Shown piece after piece: positions 8,680 through 18,466 of a stretch of 64,000 nucleotides of DNA. Numbering within the stretch: the stretch's first letter is position 1; every line of letters begins with the position of its first letter. Below the pieces are notes generated by a model. It was not told where the DNA came from. It did not search any database and was given only the letters and a program-made list of their open reading frames with translations. Both the position numbers and the translations under genes were made by a program. The stretch covers positions 1-64,000 of the forward strand of contig CACMBV010000011.1 in assembly GCA_902612125.1 (NCBI GenBank). The letters run 5' to 3'. The stretch comes from an uncultured Verrucomicrobiota bacterium (lineage in GTDB: Bacteria; Verrucomicrobiota; Verrucomicrobiia; Opitutales; Seribacteraceae).

Positions 8680-11600
8680 TTATTCTCGGTTTAAGGTTTC
8701 GTCTAAATTAAGGAGCATGGAAGCAAGAACTGTCCAGGAAGCATGTTCGTTGGCATTGATACTGGTATCTCTGGGTGTTTCTCCAACCTCAAGTAATTCT
8801 TTCGCCCGGTTGGGTTCTGCGGTAAATTTGTCTTTTTGATACTTGTAGGTGTCTTCGAAAACTTGTTTACGCAATTCGTCAGCTGGATGGCCAGTGGCCA
8901 CTTCGAAAGCCCAGTCTACCCGATCCGTAAAAGTTTTGGCCGAACTTTTCAGGATTCGTTGGGCAAAGGCACGGGATGCTTCCACGAATTGTTCGTCATT
9001 AAGAGTGACCAAAGCCTGCATGGGTGTATTGGTTCTTTGCCTTTCTAGAGTACAGGTTTCACGGGTCGGAGTATCAAAGGCCATGAGACCGGGGTGGGGA
9101 GCTGAGCGTTTCCAGTAGGTGTATAAACTTCTGCGATATAATTTCTCCCCCTTGTCGCGAACGAAACGACGTTTGCCACTCAGTGAAACCTCAACCCAGA
9201 GACCTGATGGCTGGTAGGGTTTAACCCCTGGCCCCCCAAATTCACGGTTCAATAAGCCGCTCACTGCCAGAGCATTGTCACGGACAAATTCGCCCATTAA
9301 ACGAAATCTGGGAGCACGGGCGTGATAGAGATTAGTGGGATCTTTACTTAGGTGCTCGGGTATTATTACGGATGACTGGCGGTAAGTCGAACTCATGACC
9401 ATTTGTTTGATCGTCCGTTTAACATTCCATCCGTGGACGACGAAATCTTTGGCCATCCAGGATAAAAGATCCGGATGGGTGGGCCAGCTGCCTTGGGAAC
9501 CAAAGTCACCGGGAGTGGCGACCAAAGGCCGACCAAAAATCGTTTGCCAATACCTATTAACGGTAACCCGTGCGGTCATAGGATGCTCTTTGTCCAGTAG
9601 CCACTTAGCCAAGCCGAGCCGGTTCTTGGGAAGATCCTCCTTCATCGGGGGAAGGAAGGCGGGAGTATCGGGTAGAATTTCCTTAGATTTATCCGGTGAA
9701 GCATACTGTCCACGCATCAGCAGATAGGTCTTACGCCTTTTGTTTGTTGGATTGTCTCCCATGATCATGGAAGTTAATTTCTTGCTACGCAAATCAGCCA
9801 AGGATTTATCGGTGCTTTTTTTCTGTTTGTAAATTTGTTGGTACGGCTGGTCTTTTGATTGGAAATAATGGGTAATCAGGACTTCCTTCTGTGCCTTGGT
9901 GCGGTTTTTTTCCTCAATGGCAAGGATAGGAGAAATAGGATCCGATTCGGAGAGAACTTCTACTTCCTGTTGGGTGAGTGCCCGCGAATAAAATCGAACA
10001 TCGTCGATTTCGGCTCCGTTGGTCTGGGCGGTATTGAATCTTCTGCCTAAGCGTAATGGTTTATCCGTAATGATTGTCTGGCTAAGGGAATCTTTTTGGA
10101 TGATTTTCTCCTGTTTTTTACCGTCAATGTAGATTTCAGCCCCATCCCCCTTACCACTTTCACTGTATGTGATAAAGAAATGAGTCCATTTTTTTATGGG
10201 GGCTTTGGCTTTGCTTACTACCTTCAGGGCATTGCTGGGCCATTTATTGATTATATGTAAACCAACCTTTCCTTTTTCCATCCATAAGTCGTAGCCTCGA
10301 AAGCTGTTCCCTTCATCCATTTTGGCAAAAATAGCCCCGCCAAAATTTTCTCTGGGGATTTTTACCCAGGCTCCATAGCTAAAGGATTTATTATGCTCGA
10401 GATTTCCAAAATTCTTAACTTCAAGAAAGCCATTTCCCTCGATTTTGATTCCTCCTCCAAATTTAGCCTGCCCAACAATTTTAGCCTTACCCTGCAATTG
10501 ACAGGCGTTGGTTTCTCGGACTAGGTCTATGGTTTTGTTATCTATAAATTCATCCAAAGGAAGATGGGCAATCAAACCGGTGGGTTCCTGTGCACTACTA
10601 TATTCGTCCGGGTTCGAAGTTGCTTCCTTGAGCCATTTAGCAAACTGAGGGGTTGCTTGTTTTTTTCTGGCATACATTTTAGCCACAAGATCTTTCTGTT
10701 TTTGAGTAAGATCTTCTAGTTGTTTCTTTTTCTCCGGGGATACGATTTCCAGCATCGGTGCGGTATTTCCCCTGCGAGTCTGCATCCCGGGATCAGCATT
10801 ATTGTTGTAGAAGGCATAAAATTGAAAATATTCCTCCTGGGAAATTGGATCGTATTTATGATCATGACACTGAGCACATTCCATGGTCAGGCCCATCCAG
10901 ACATTACCCGTGGTTTTAACCCGGTCCACCACATACTCAACTCGAAATTCCTCAGCAATCACACCACCTTCGTCGGTGGTTGCGTGGTTTCGGTTAAAAC
11001 CGGAGGCAATCTTTTGGGCTTCCGTAGCGTTGGGTAAGAGATCACCGGCTAACTGCTCCACGGAGAACTGTTCAAAAGACATGTTATTTTTATAAGCATT
11101 GAGTACCCAGTCTCGCCAGGGCCACATATCTCTTGGACCATCGTCATGAAACACGGATGTATCTCCATAGCGGGCGGCGTCCATCCAAACCAAGGTCATC
11201 CGCTCCGCATAGGCATCCGAAGCTAGCAGTCGGTCTACAATTCTCTCATAAGCACTGGGGGTATTGTCCAAAAGAAATTCGTTTGTTTCTTCAGGAGTCG
11301 GGGGTAACCCCGTAAGATCGAAATAAACCCTTCGTATGAGCGTCCTTTTGTCTGTTTCCGGAGATGGAAGCAGACCATTCTTGCTAAGCGTTTCCAAAAT
11401 AAAAGAATCAATGGGATTACGAACCCAACGGGGAAGACCGGTTTTAGGCTCTCTGGTCTCTTGGACCGGTAAGAATGCCCAGTGGCCTTCCCATTCTGCA
11501 CCCTGTTCGATCCAAGTTTTGATGATGTTGATCTCTGAACTGGTCAGTTCTTTTTTAAATTCGGGAGGAGGCATGACCTCATCCTGGTCCTCGGACTTGA

Positions 11601-11865
11601 TACGTTGCCATGCTTCACTTTTATCCAAGCTTTTTTGAGTAAAGGCAGCAAAACCATTTTTTTCTTTAAAAGCCTCGTCTTCCAAATCTAATCTTAAATT
11701 AGCTTTTCGGGACTTTTCGGAAGGCCCATGGCAGAAAAAGCACTTGTTTGAAAGAATAGGACGGATGTCCTTATTGAAGGAAACTTTTTCGGAGGCGATT
11801 GTAGGGTGGAAAAAGCATAAAGTTAGGAAAATGCTGACAAAAATATGATTAAAAGATGCTGACAT
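8680..11865 (-). CDS. PSCyt1-DUF1549-LamG-DUF1553 exported protein
   Basis: A 1061-residue exported protein with signal peptide. Domain order: PSCyt1 with CFFCHGP heme-c motif near residue 42; DUF1549/PSCyt2 ([10 protein letters not shown], then [16 protein letters not shown]) at ~140-350 with a second CXXCH ([11 protein letters not shown]) near 328; a LamG-type lectin/glucanase domain at ~430-635 ([22 protein letters not shown]); and DUF1553 at ~747-1035 ([14 protein letters not shown]). The domain set is typical of marine PVC bacteria and usually precedes a DUF1501 gene, as here. The LamG domain suggests carbohydrate contact. The biochemical activity is unknown. Confidence 0.9.
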   Translation of the reverse strand: MSASFNHIFVSIFLTLCFFHPTIASEKVSFNKDIRPILSNKCFFCHGPSEKSRKANLRLDLEDEAFKEKNGFAAFTQKSLDKSEAWQRIKSEDQDEVMPPPEFKKELTSSEINIIKTWIEQGAEWEGHWAFLPVQETREPKTGLPRWVRNPIDSFILETLSKNGLLPSPETDKRTLIRRVYFDLTGLPPTPEETNEFLLDNTPSAYERIVDRLLASDAYAERMTLVWMDAARYGDTSVFHDDGPRDMWPWRDWVLNAYKNNMSFEQFSVEQLAGDLLPNATEAQKIASGFNRNHATTDEGGVIAEEFRVEYVVDRVKTTGNVWMGLTMECAQCHDHKYDPISQEEYFQFYAFYNNNADPGMQTRRGNTAPMLEIVSPEKKKQLEDLTQKQKDLVAKMYARKKQATPQFAKWLKEATSNPDEYSSAQEPTGLIAHLPLDEFIDNKTIDLVRETNACQLQGKAKIVGQAKFGGGIKIEGNGFLEVKNFGNLEHNKSFSYGAWVKIPRENFGGAIFAKMDEGNSFRGYDLWMEKGKVGLHIINKWPSNALKVVSKAKAPIKKWTHFFITYSESGKGDGAEIYIDGKKQEKIIQKDSLSQTIITDKPLRLGRRFNTAQTNGAEIDDVRFYSRALTQQEVEVLSESDPISPILAIEEKNRTKAQKEVLITHYFQSKDQPYQQIYKQKKSTDKSLADLRSKKLTSMIMGDNPTNKRRKTYLLMRGQYASPDKSKEILPDTPAFLPPMKEDLPKNRLGLAKWLLDKEHPMTARVTVNRYWQTIFGRPLVATPGDFGSQGSWPTHPDLLSWMAKDFVVHGWNVKRTIKQMVMSSTYRQSSVIIPEHLSKDPTNLYHARAPRFRLMGEFVRDNALAVSGLLNREFGGPGVKPYQPSGLWVEVSLSGKRRFVRDKGEKLYRRSLYTYWKRSAPHPGLMAFDTPTRETCTLERQRTNTPMQALVTLNDEQFVEASRAFAQRILKSSAKTFTDRVDWAFEVATGHPADELRKQVFEDTYKYQKDKFTAEPNRAKELLEVGETPRDTSINANEHASWTVLASMLLNLDETLNRE

Positions 11866-12128
11866 ACAGAATGATTTTAGATGCTTGAAGAGAAAGTCAT
11901 TACTTTAAGAAATCATGATAGATTACTTTAAAAATAGTTGCAAGGTAGGTAATTAAGACAGTAATTTACAGGACATAGCTTAAAATAAATAATAAATAAG
12001 TATTTATATCATAAAGTTGTAAAGTTAGTCATATTTTTATTATTTTCTTATGGTTTGACTGACTCAAAGCGTAAACGAGTAGGATTCCCATTGATTCCTT
12101 GGTATCAAAAATGACATAATCTAATTTT

Positions 12129-12731
12129 ATGACTGATTCAACTCAAGAGGAAGAAAATCCCGATCCAAAGAAGGAAGAGGAAGAATTACCGTTTGATGCG
12201 GTAGATTTGATGCTGGAGGGCAACCTGCAGGCACAAATAAATTATTCAATGGTCAAGGCATTGGCCAAAACTTTTGATGAGAAAGCCTCTATTTTGATAA
12301 ATGCGGAAGAAAACTTTCAACCTCAGGAAGATGAAAGTTTTGCTGAAGTAGCGATGCCGGAGATCGAAGCAATGGCCCAGGCAGTGGTTGATGGTTGCGT
12401 TGATTTTTCCAAAATTCGTTTTTGGGAAGCTTGTGAAACCGCCGAAATCGCATGGGAAGAGACCAAGGATGAGAGTGGTAAAGTTGTCCAACGGGTTCCT
12501 TATGGAAATCCCCTTGATCCCCCCAAAGAAGGCAATCGTTTACTCTCAAACCTGGAAAAAATTGAAAGTTGGATGAAGCAAATACACAAAATTCATGAGG
12601 AAAAGGGGATGGGATGGGTTTCTCCGTATGGTTGTCCGGAAGACGGGCAACAGGCTTATGATAACCGTGCAAAATGCTTGGAAAAGCTTTCCATGACTGT
12701 TGACTCGATTAATTCAAACTTTGACGCCTAA
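12129..12731 (+). CDS. Acidic protein of unknown function
   Basis: A 200-residue protein I do not recognise. The first ~20 residues are almost all Asp, Glu, Pro and Lys, followed by a predicted helical segment (DAVDLMLEGNLQAQINYSMV) and a central acidic region. There is no signal peptide or membrane segment, so it is probably cytosolic. The C-terminal part contains WVSPYGCPEDGQQAYDNRAK. It ends 3 nt before the convergent alr stop and has its own upstream AT-rich promoter region. Length and coding quality support a real gene. Confidence 0.65.
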   Translation: MTDSTQEEENPDPKKEEEELPFDAVDLMLEGNLQAQINYSMVKALAKTFDEKASILINAEENFQPQEDESFAEVAMPEIEAMAQAVVDGCVDFSKIRFWEACETAEIAWEETKDESGKVVQRVPYGNPLDPPKEGNRLLSNLEKIESWMKQIHKIHEEKGMGWVSPYGCPEDGQQAYDNRAKCLEKLSMTVDSINSNFDA

Positions 12732-12734
12732 GCA

Positions 12735-13868
12735 CTATTCCCGCTTGGTAAGGTAAATTCTTGGAACTCTTTTGGTAATTGAACAAAGCAGTTCCCATGG
12801 GATTGTTTTTCCATGGAAAGCCAAAGTTTCCAAGGGTATTTTATTGCTCTTTTGTTCGCCAATCAAGGTGACTACCTCTCCATTTTGTAAGTCCCGGGGT
12901 GCATCGGTCAGATCGATCAGTGTTTGGTCCATGGTTACCCGGCCAACAATTGGGTAAATGGTTCCGCGAATAAGAGCGGAAGCTTGATTACCACAATGTA
13001 AGGGGATTGCGTCTCCGTATCCGGCACTGATAATGCCAATTCTTGAGTCCCTATCCAGGGTGTGAAGTCTTCCGTAGCTTAAGGATGTTTGGGCAGGCAA
13101 GTCCTTGACCAAGGCAAGTTTTGCATGAAAGGATAGCACCGGTTCCACTTCAAGATGAGCGAGAGCACTATGACTGGGAGGAGTAACTCCGAACTGGAGA
13201 AGGCCAATTCGCACTGCATTGAAAACTGAATTTTTTTGCAGGACTTTCAGTGAGGAAGAATTATCCGCGTGAATAATAAAGTCAGAGGGCAAAGGGGGGG
13301 GCAGGTTTGCATCAATGATTTTCTGGAAACGATCTTTTTGGAGCTGACTGAAGCCTTCATGAGCCGGTTCCGCAAAATGGGTGAGAATTCCTTTTAATTC
13401 AATACCATCCGCGGATTTGATTGCCCGAAATAGTTCGGAAGCCTTTTCCCACCAAACCCCCATTCTTCCCATGCCGGTATCCACTTTAAGGTGAACCTTA
13501 ATTTTCCTTTTCCTTAGTCGGCTCAGGTCTTGGAATCTCCTCACTTCATCCAAGCTGGAAAGGGAGGGAATAATATCCAGTTCGATCAGGGCTTCGTCCT
13601 CCTCTTCAAGAAGCGGGCCAAGTATTAAAATGGGCCAGCCTGAGCCCATCTCGCGAATTTCACAGGCTTCCTTTACATTTGCCACCGCAAACAGGTCCAC
13701 GCCACTTTGCATCAACCGGGATGCAGTGTGAAGAATACCGTGACCGTAAGCATCCGCTTTGACCACGGAAACATATTTGAAATTAGAGGGGATTGATTTG
13801 CGAATCAGTCGAAGGTTTCTTTCCAGTCTGGCTAAATCAATTTCAGCCCATGAGCGCATCCCTTTCAT
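12735..13868 (-). CDS. alr: Alanine racemase
   Basis: A 377-residue PLP-dependent racemase supplying D-Ala for peptidoglycan. The PLP lysine lies in VVKADAYGHG near residue 37, and the catalytic Tyr in SLSYGRLHT in the C-terminal domain. The fold-type III barrel is followed by the characteristic VGRVTMDQTLIDLTD segment. I prefer the ATG at 13868 over a TTG one codon upstream. It is the last gene of a minus-strand series kinase, rpoN, tsaB-like, alr; the 27-nt gap to tsaB suggests co-transcription. Confidence 0.95.
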   Translation of the reverse strand: MKGMRSWAEIDLARLERNLRLIRKSIPSNFKYVSVVKADAYGHGILHTASRLMQSGVDLFAVANVKEACEIREMGSGWPILILGPLLEEEDEALIELDIIPSLSSLDEVRRFQDLSRLRKRKIKVHLKVDTGMGRMGVWWEKASELFRAIKSADGIELKGILTHFAEPAHEGFSQLQKDRFQKIIDANLPPPLPSDFIIHADNSSSLKVLQKNSVFNAVRIGLLQFGVTPPSHSALAHLEVEPVLSFHAKLALVKDLPAQTSLSYGRLHTLDRDSRIGIISAGYGDAIPLHCGNQASALIRGTIYPIVGRVTMDQTLIDLTDAPRDLQNGEVVTLIGEQKSNKIPLETLAFHGKTIPWELLCSITKRVPRIYLTKRE

Positions 13869-13895
13869 CAAAAATTAAATCATCTCAAGACCAGA

Positions 13896-14594
13896 TTATT
13901 TTCCCAACTGCGGAGGAGTCCACTTCTTGAATTCGGGTGGTTTAGGATTGTAAGGCAGAATGCAGGAGCAGGGCTTTGAGATAAGGTTTAGACCAGCTAG
14001 CCCTTTAACTTTGGAAAGATCATAACTTAAAGTTTTTTCAGGGCTGACTGGCTTGGAGCGTCTGCGAATATCGGGCAGATGAAAACTATCCGGATATTTG
14101 GAAAACGCTTCATCCTGAGGAACAATCCTTTTTTCGGCCTCCTTAGCACATAAGTGTGGGATCCGTACGAAACGAAATCCCATACGAAAAGGGGCCTGAA
14201 TTACAGAATTTGCCTTCGGGATAAGCAGGGAGGCAAGATCAAGGGCGTTGTAGGCAAAAATTTCAAAGTCATCATAGTCATAACTCCATTTCAGCGTTCT
14301 CACAAAGGCAGCCGCTAGCCTGAGCCCAAGGGTCGATCCCGGTCCTTCGCAATAGTATAGAGTATTGATCTGAGAAACCTCCTTTTTTGATTCCTTGAGA
14401 ACTTTTTCAGTTGCTGAAAATATACCTTCCAACGCCTGTTCATTAACTTTAGCGAAGCAATGCCAACCCGTAGGCTCTGGAATTCCGATCTGAACAGGAG
14501 AGGTGGAGGCATCGACGGCCAGTGGAAAAACTTTCTTTGGCCGTTTATCCTCAAAAGAGAGGGGCACTTGTTGCTTGCTTACTTTGAGACTCAA
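13896..14594 (-). CDS. tsaB: TsaB-like (YeaZ) tRNA threonylcarbamoyladenosine biosynthesis protein
   Basis: A 232-residue protein with the ASKHA-type opening LAVDASTSPVQIGI and the TsaB hallmark GPGSTLGLRLAAAF (usual form GPGSFTGLR). TsaB partners TsaD and TsaE to make t6A37 in tRNAs that read ANN codons. The sequence is divergent, and the C-terminal third (rich in Pro and Cys) is unlike E. coli TsaB. The only plausible start is TTG at 14594, which overlaps the rpoN stop (TTGA), implying translational coupling. It could be a TsaB paralogue with altered function. Confidence 0.72.
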   Translation of the reverse strand: MSLKVSKQQVPLSFEDKRPKKVFPLAVDASTSPVQIGIPEPTGWHCFAKVNEQALEGIFSATEKVLKESKKEVSQINTLYYCEGPGSTLGLRLAAAFVRTLKWSYDYDDFEIFAYNALDLASLLIPKANSVIQAPFRMGFRFVRIPHLCAKEAEKRIVPQDEAFSKYPDSFHLPDIRRRSKPVSPEKTLSYDLSKVKGLAGLNLISKPCSCILPYNPKPPEFKKWTPPQLGK

Positions 14595-16141
14595 TATTGA
14601 CGGCGCAAATTAGTTGGAGGTATTCCCAATTCTTCGCGATATTTAGCCACGGTGCGACGGGCAAGCTTGATGTCTTTTTCCGCGAGTAAGTCGACTATTT
14701 TTCGATCGCTTAAAGGTTTGGACGGATCCTCTTTCTCAATGATGGAACCAATAATTTCCTTTACACTGGTATTTGATACGGTATCGCCGTCTTTTCCGGC
14801 GTAGCCTGGAGTGAAAAAGTATTTGAAGGGAAAAGTTCCGTGTGGGGTTTGTAGGTATTTGTTTGCGATTGCCCGGGATACGGTGGTTTCATGAACTTCA
14901 ATCGAGTCAGCCACCTCCGCCATGGTAAGGGGGCGTAGTTTGGAGGAACCGTGTTCAAAAAACTCACCTTGTCTGTCCAGTAATCTACGGGTAATTCTTT
15001 CGATGGTATTTTGTCTTTGGTCAATGGAGTTAATCAGGAATTTACCTGCTCGCATTTGGTTGCGCACATACTCTTTCTCCTTGGCACTAAGAGTACCCTT
15101 GCTGATCAATTCCTTATATGTCTTATTGATTTTTAGTCTGGGGATGTAGTCATTGTTTAATTGGATAACCCAATCCCCCGAGATTTTTTCAACAATCGCA
15201 TCGGGAGCGATCGATTGATTATGATCTTCTGAAAATTTTCTTCCAGGTGCAGGATCCAGTTCCGCAATTTTTTGCAGGCATTTATGGACCACATCCGTGG
15301 GTTGGGAGAGCTTGCGTGCAAGTTCCGGTACCCGCCTGCGAACAAGTAACTGGAAGTGATCTTTAACAATCTGATATGGGACTGAATCCCCCCATCCCCG
15401 AAACTGCATTTGTTTTAGCAGGCTGTCCTGCAAATCAAGAGCCGCAATGCCCACTGGATCAAAACTTTGCAGCAGGGTTAAAGCATCTTGCAGGTCCTGC
15501 AAAGCGAGCCCCGAGACTAGTGCCATATCTGAAAGGTTGCTGGATAGAAATCCATTTTCATTAAGGCTGCCAATGATATACTGGGATGCTTCCCTAATCC
15601 CATCCCTACAATCAACCAGTTTTAATTGATCAAGCAAGTGCTCCTGTAAAGAGGTTTCTGAGACCAAAGAGTCAAAGAAGAACTTTCTTTTGTCTTCCGC
15701 TTCGGTGTTTCCAAGTTGTGCTTCACCTTCATATTCTCTTTCAAAATGCTCTTTTAAATCCTCCTGCATCTCTTTGAGTACGGCAAATTCATCCGAGAAA
15801 TCCATGTCACTAATGTCCCCGGTATCCTTGGAATCGATATCAAAATCATTTTCATCGGAATTTTCGGATTCTGGCGAACTGTCTGTGTCATCCTGGAACT
15901 CTTCCCCATCTTGGTCCGGGACTTCATCGGGAGATGGTTCCACTTCATTTGAATCCAAACTCTCATCATTGGATCCAATTTCCTCAAGCAAGGGGTTGGT
16001 TTGCAGTTCTTCCAGAATCGCTGAACGCAACTCAAGAGTGGGTACCTGTAAGATTTTAAGGGATTGCCTGAGTTGGGGGGCAAGTACCAGATTCTGAGTC
16101 TGCTTCTGTACTTGTCTAAGACCTTGGGATTGAAGGACCAT
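14591..16141 (-). CDS. rpoN: RNA polymerase sigma-54 factor
   Basis: A 516-residue sigma-54. Region I is the Gln/Leu-rich start (QKQTQNLVLAPQLRQSLKIL) that contacts enhancer-binding activators; region II is a long acidic Ser/Asp/Glu stretch at ~65-135; the core-binding and HTH parts follow; and the RpoN box ARRTVAKYREELGIPP sits near the C-terminus, binding the -24 element. The gene is 3 nt downstream of a Ser/Thr kinase gene and overlaps the tsaB-like gene by 4 nt. No enhancer-binding activator is encoded in the window. Confidence 0.96.
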   Translation of the reverse strand: MVLQSQGLRQVQKQTQNLVLAPQLRQSLKILQVPTLELRSAILEELQTNPLLEEIGSNDESLDSNEVEPSPDEVPDQDGEEFQDDTDSSPESENSDENDFDIDSKDTGDISDMDFSDEFAVLKEMQEDLKEHFEREYEGEAQLGNTEAEDKRKFFFDSLVSETSLQEHLLDQLKLVDCRDGIREASQYIIGSLNENGFLSSNLSDMALVSGLALQDLQDALTLLQSFDPVGIAALDLQDSLLKQMQFRGWGDSVPYQIVKDHFQLLVRRRVPELARKLSQPTDVVHKCLQKIAELDPAPGRKFSEDHNQSIAPDAIVEKISGDWVIQLNNDYIPRLKINKTYKELISKGTLSAKEKEYVRNQMRAGKFLINSIDQRQNTIERITRRLLDRQGEFFEHGSSKLRPLTMAEVADSIEVHETTVSRAIANKYLQTPHGTFPFKYFFTPGYAGKDGDTVSNTSVKEIIGSIIEKEDPSKPLSDRKIVDLLAEKDIKLARRTVAKYREELGIPPTNLRRQY

Positions 16142-16144
16142 GGT

Positions 16145-17125
16145 TTATTCAGGGGCAAATTTAGTTTCTCCACGATGCCAACGAAGGGCTGCGTTTTCTC
16201 CATCATCGCTAAACACATCATAGATGTAAGCTTTCAGCTTTTCATTGGTGGGACCATAGCCTTCTTCATACATGAAACTTTCAAGTTCCGTCAGCATTTC
16301 CTCGGAGGACTGGTACCTTTCATCTCTTGGCCTTTTCAAGGCTGTATGCATCATCAGGTTTAGACTGTCATCAATGTCGGGTCTTATGTCTGAAAAATTG
16401 GGTAGCGGCATTTCCAAAATATTCTCGATGGTTTTCTCCGGCATCGCGGACTCAAAGATATTGTAACCGAGCATAAGTTCAGACATGATGATTCCGCAAC
16501 AGAATAAATCTGCCCGATGATCGGTTACTTCACATCGTGCCTGCTCAGGTGAAAGATACTCATCCTTGCCAGCAATAACTTCACCCTCTTGATTATACAT
16601 CAGATCGAGTGCCTTCGCGATTCCGAAGTCAGTAAGCTTTACATCCCCTTCTTTCGCGATCATAATATTCTTAGGATTTACATCGCGGTGCACAATTCCA
16701 AGAAGTCGTCCCCTCGAGTCTTTTTTTCGGTGAGCATAAGCAAGCCCACGGCATATTCGGGAAACAATAAAAACCGCTAGGTCTGCGGGGATGTACTGGT
16801 CAGTTTCAATATGCCGATCTAAAAATTCCTCCAGATTCCATCCCATTACATATTCCATGGTCATGAAGTATTGCTCCCCCACTTTCCCGAGATGATAAGT
16901 CTGAACAATATTCGTATGAATCAAATCAGCAACCAGCTTAGCTTCACCCATGAAGTTATTCCTAAATTCATCAATTGCTGAATACTCTTCGCGAATAAGT
17001 TTGATGGCTACAACCTTACGAAATCCGCCTATTCCGCGTTGAACTGCTTCATAAACCATTCCCATGCCACCCTCCGCAATCTTCCTAGTCAACTCATAAT
17101 GTACTTCGTTAAATATATGCTTCAT
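16145..17125 (-). CDS. Cytosolic Ser/Thr protein kinase (Hanks type)
   Basis: A 326-residue kinase consisting of one catalytic domain with a short tail. Motifs: Gly loop [15 protein letters not shown] Lys in VVAIKLI (residue ~42), catalytic loop HRDVNPKN (~146-153), metal site DFG (166-168), and SPEQ of the activation segment. There is no membrane helix or extracellular sensor, unlike PknB/PASTA kinases. It starts the minus-strand block and lies 3 nt upstream of rpoN, so it is probably co-expressed with sigma-54. A role in controlling sigma-54 or its activators is a guess from position only. Confidence 0.93.
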   Translation of the reverse strand: MKHIFNEVHYELTRKIAEGGMGMVYEAVQRGIGGFRKVVAIKLIREEYSAIDEFRNNFMGEAKLVADLIHTNIVQTYHLGKVGEQYFMTMEYVMGWNLEEFLDRHIETDQYIPADLAVFIVSRICRGLAYAHRKKDSRGRLLGIVHRDVNPKNIMIAKEGDVKLTDFGIAKALDLMYNQEGEVIAGKDEYLSPEQARCEVTDHRADLFCCGIIMSELMLGYNIFESAMPEKTIENILEMPLPNFSDIRPDIDDSLNLMMHTALKRPRDERYQSSEEMLTELESFMYEEGYGPTNEKLKAYIYDVFSDDGENAALRWHRGETKFAPE

Positions 17126-17266
17126 TCAATATCTATATCATGGATGACATTTTGAGCTTCATCAAGAAAATCTTTTATTTTCTGCGACCTTTTTATCTAT
17201 TTGGCATGATTTAAGCTTCCTTCATAGAGATTTGACTCTTGGTATTCAATCTTTATCTGTAAAAGG

Positions 17267-17581
17267 ATGATCTCTTTAACACCTGAGGCACAAATAAAAG
17301 TATCCTCCATGTTAGAACAAGCTAGTGATGGATTTGCCTTGCGAATTTTTATTGAACCTGGCGGTTGCTCAGGCTTTGAGTACGGTATGTCGATCGATTC
17401 TCCCAAGCAGAAAGATCATTTTACTACCATTTCTAACCTTCCTGTTGCCGTATGTCCGGACAGTTATGATTACATTAAGGGTTCTGAGATTCATTTTGAT
17501 GACGGGCTATCCGGGAAGGGCTTTGAAATTCGTAACCCAAATGCTGAATCTACCTGCGGCTGCGGGAAATCTTTTCGTTGA
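17267..17581 (+). CDS. A-type iron-sulfur cluster carrier (IscA/ErpA family)
   Basis: A 104-residue HesB/IscA-family protein that carries or inserts Fe-S clusters. The three conserved cysteines are present: Cys34 in GGCSGFEYG and Cys97/Cys99 in the C-terminal TCGCGKSF. Length is typical. The stop overlaps the TTG start of the next gene (TTGA). No other isc or suf genes are in the window. Confidence 0.93.
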   Translation: MISLTPEAQIKVSSMLEQASDGFALRIFIEPGGCSGFEYGMSIDSPKQKDHFTTISNLPVAVCPDSYDYIKGSEIHFDDGLSGKGFEIRNPNAESTCGCGKSFR

Positions 17582-18456
17582 ACCAATATTGGGGTACGTT
17601 TTTTCTATTCGCTGGAATGCTTCCTGTCCTGGCATATTCCGGAGAGGGCCCAATTGTTCAAAATGGACCGATAGTCACCCGTTTTGTTACGGAGGAAAAT
17701 TTTCATCCTGAGACCAAATCTTTAAAAATTGGATGGTGGATCAAACGGGAAAAGGGTTGGCATACCTATTGGGAATCACCTGGTGACGTGGGTGTGCCCC
17801 CCACACTTGAGTGGGATTTACCCGAAGGGATTGTCTTTAGCAAAATTATCTATGCTCCTCCACAATTGGTAAAAATGTTTAAGGTTTTTGCTCATGGGCA
17901 CAAAAATGAGACTCTATTTCTTTGTACTTTCGATCTGAAAAGAAAACTGAAACCTGGTGAAGAGCTGACATTTCGTGCGAAAGCATCCTGGCTTGCTTGT
18001 TTTACCACCTGTCTACCAACTTACGACAACCTAGAAATAACAATTCCTGTGGAAGAAAAGCCTGAAATAGACCCACATTGGCATCCAATTTTCAAGGACT
18101 TTCGTGAGATGCAACCCCTCAGTCCTCCGGCGGATTGGTTGTCTCAATGCAATGCGGAGATCCGCAAAGAAGAGAAAGGAGAAAAAGAATTCGTAATTTT
18201 CAGATTTCCATGGAAAGGAAGAAGCTCTCTTCCCACCTTTCGCTTTTTTGGAGACGGTCGCTTTATCCGTTCAAATATTTTTCAAATTCCCAGGAGCGGT
18301 TCGGATTCAAGGGGAGTGGACTTTCTCGAAATTTCCATGGAGTTGTCCTATTGGCGTGATCCTCTGCAGAAGGAATTGAAGGGACTTCTTTACCGGTCGG
18401 ATGGGTGGTCCACAAGCAGAAATAAATTTTACAAAATTTCCGTCCCTTTGCAGTAA
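17578..18456 (+). CDS. Orphan DsbD N-terminal (alpha) domain protein
   Basis: A 292-residue exported protein. After a signal peptide (residues ~1-20) it shows DsbD-alpha features: GWHTYWESPGDVGVPP (residues 60-75), LPEGIVF, and the cysteine pair C141-x3-C145 in WLACFTTCLP, which in DsbD receives electrons from the membrane domain. The transmembrane beta and thioredoxin gamma domains of full DsbD are absent here and in the neighbours. It starts at TTG overlapping the iscA-type stop. It may work with a DsbD/CcdA-type membrane partner elsewhere. Confidence 0.8.
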   Translation: MNQYWGTFFLFAGMLPVLAYSGEGPIVQNGPIVTRFVTEENFHPETKSLKIGWWIKREKGWHTYWESPGDVGVPPTLEWDLPEGIVFSKIIYAPPQLVKMFKVFAHGHKNETLFLCTFDLKRKLKPGEELTFRAKASWLACFTTCLPTYDNLEITIPVEEKPEIDPHWHPIFKDFREMQPLSPPADWLSQCNAEIRKEEKGEKEFVIFRFPWKGRSSLPTFRFFGDGRFIRSNIFQIPRSGSDSRGVDFLEISMELSYWRDPLQKELKGLLYRSDGWSTSRNKFYKISVPLQ

Positions 18457-18466
18457 GGAATGCGGC

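Noticed and set aside
15690-16097. Ser-rich plus-strand frame
   Set aside because: Antisense to the acidic region II of rpoN; composition is explained by the complementary strand.
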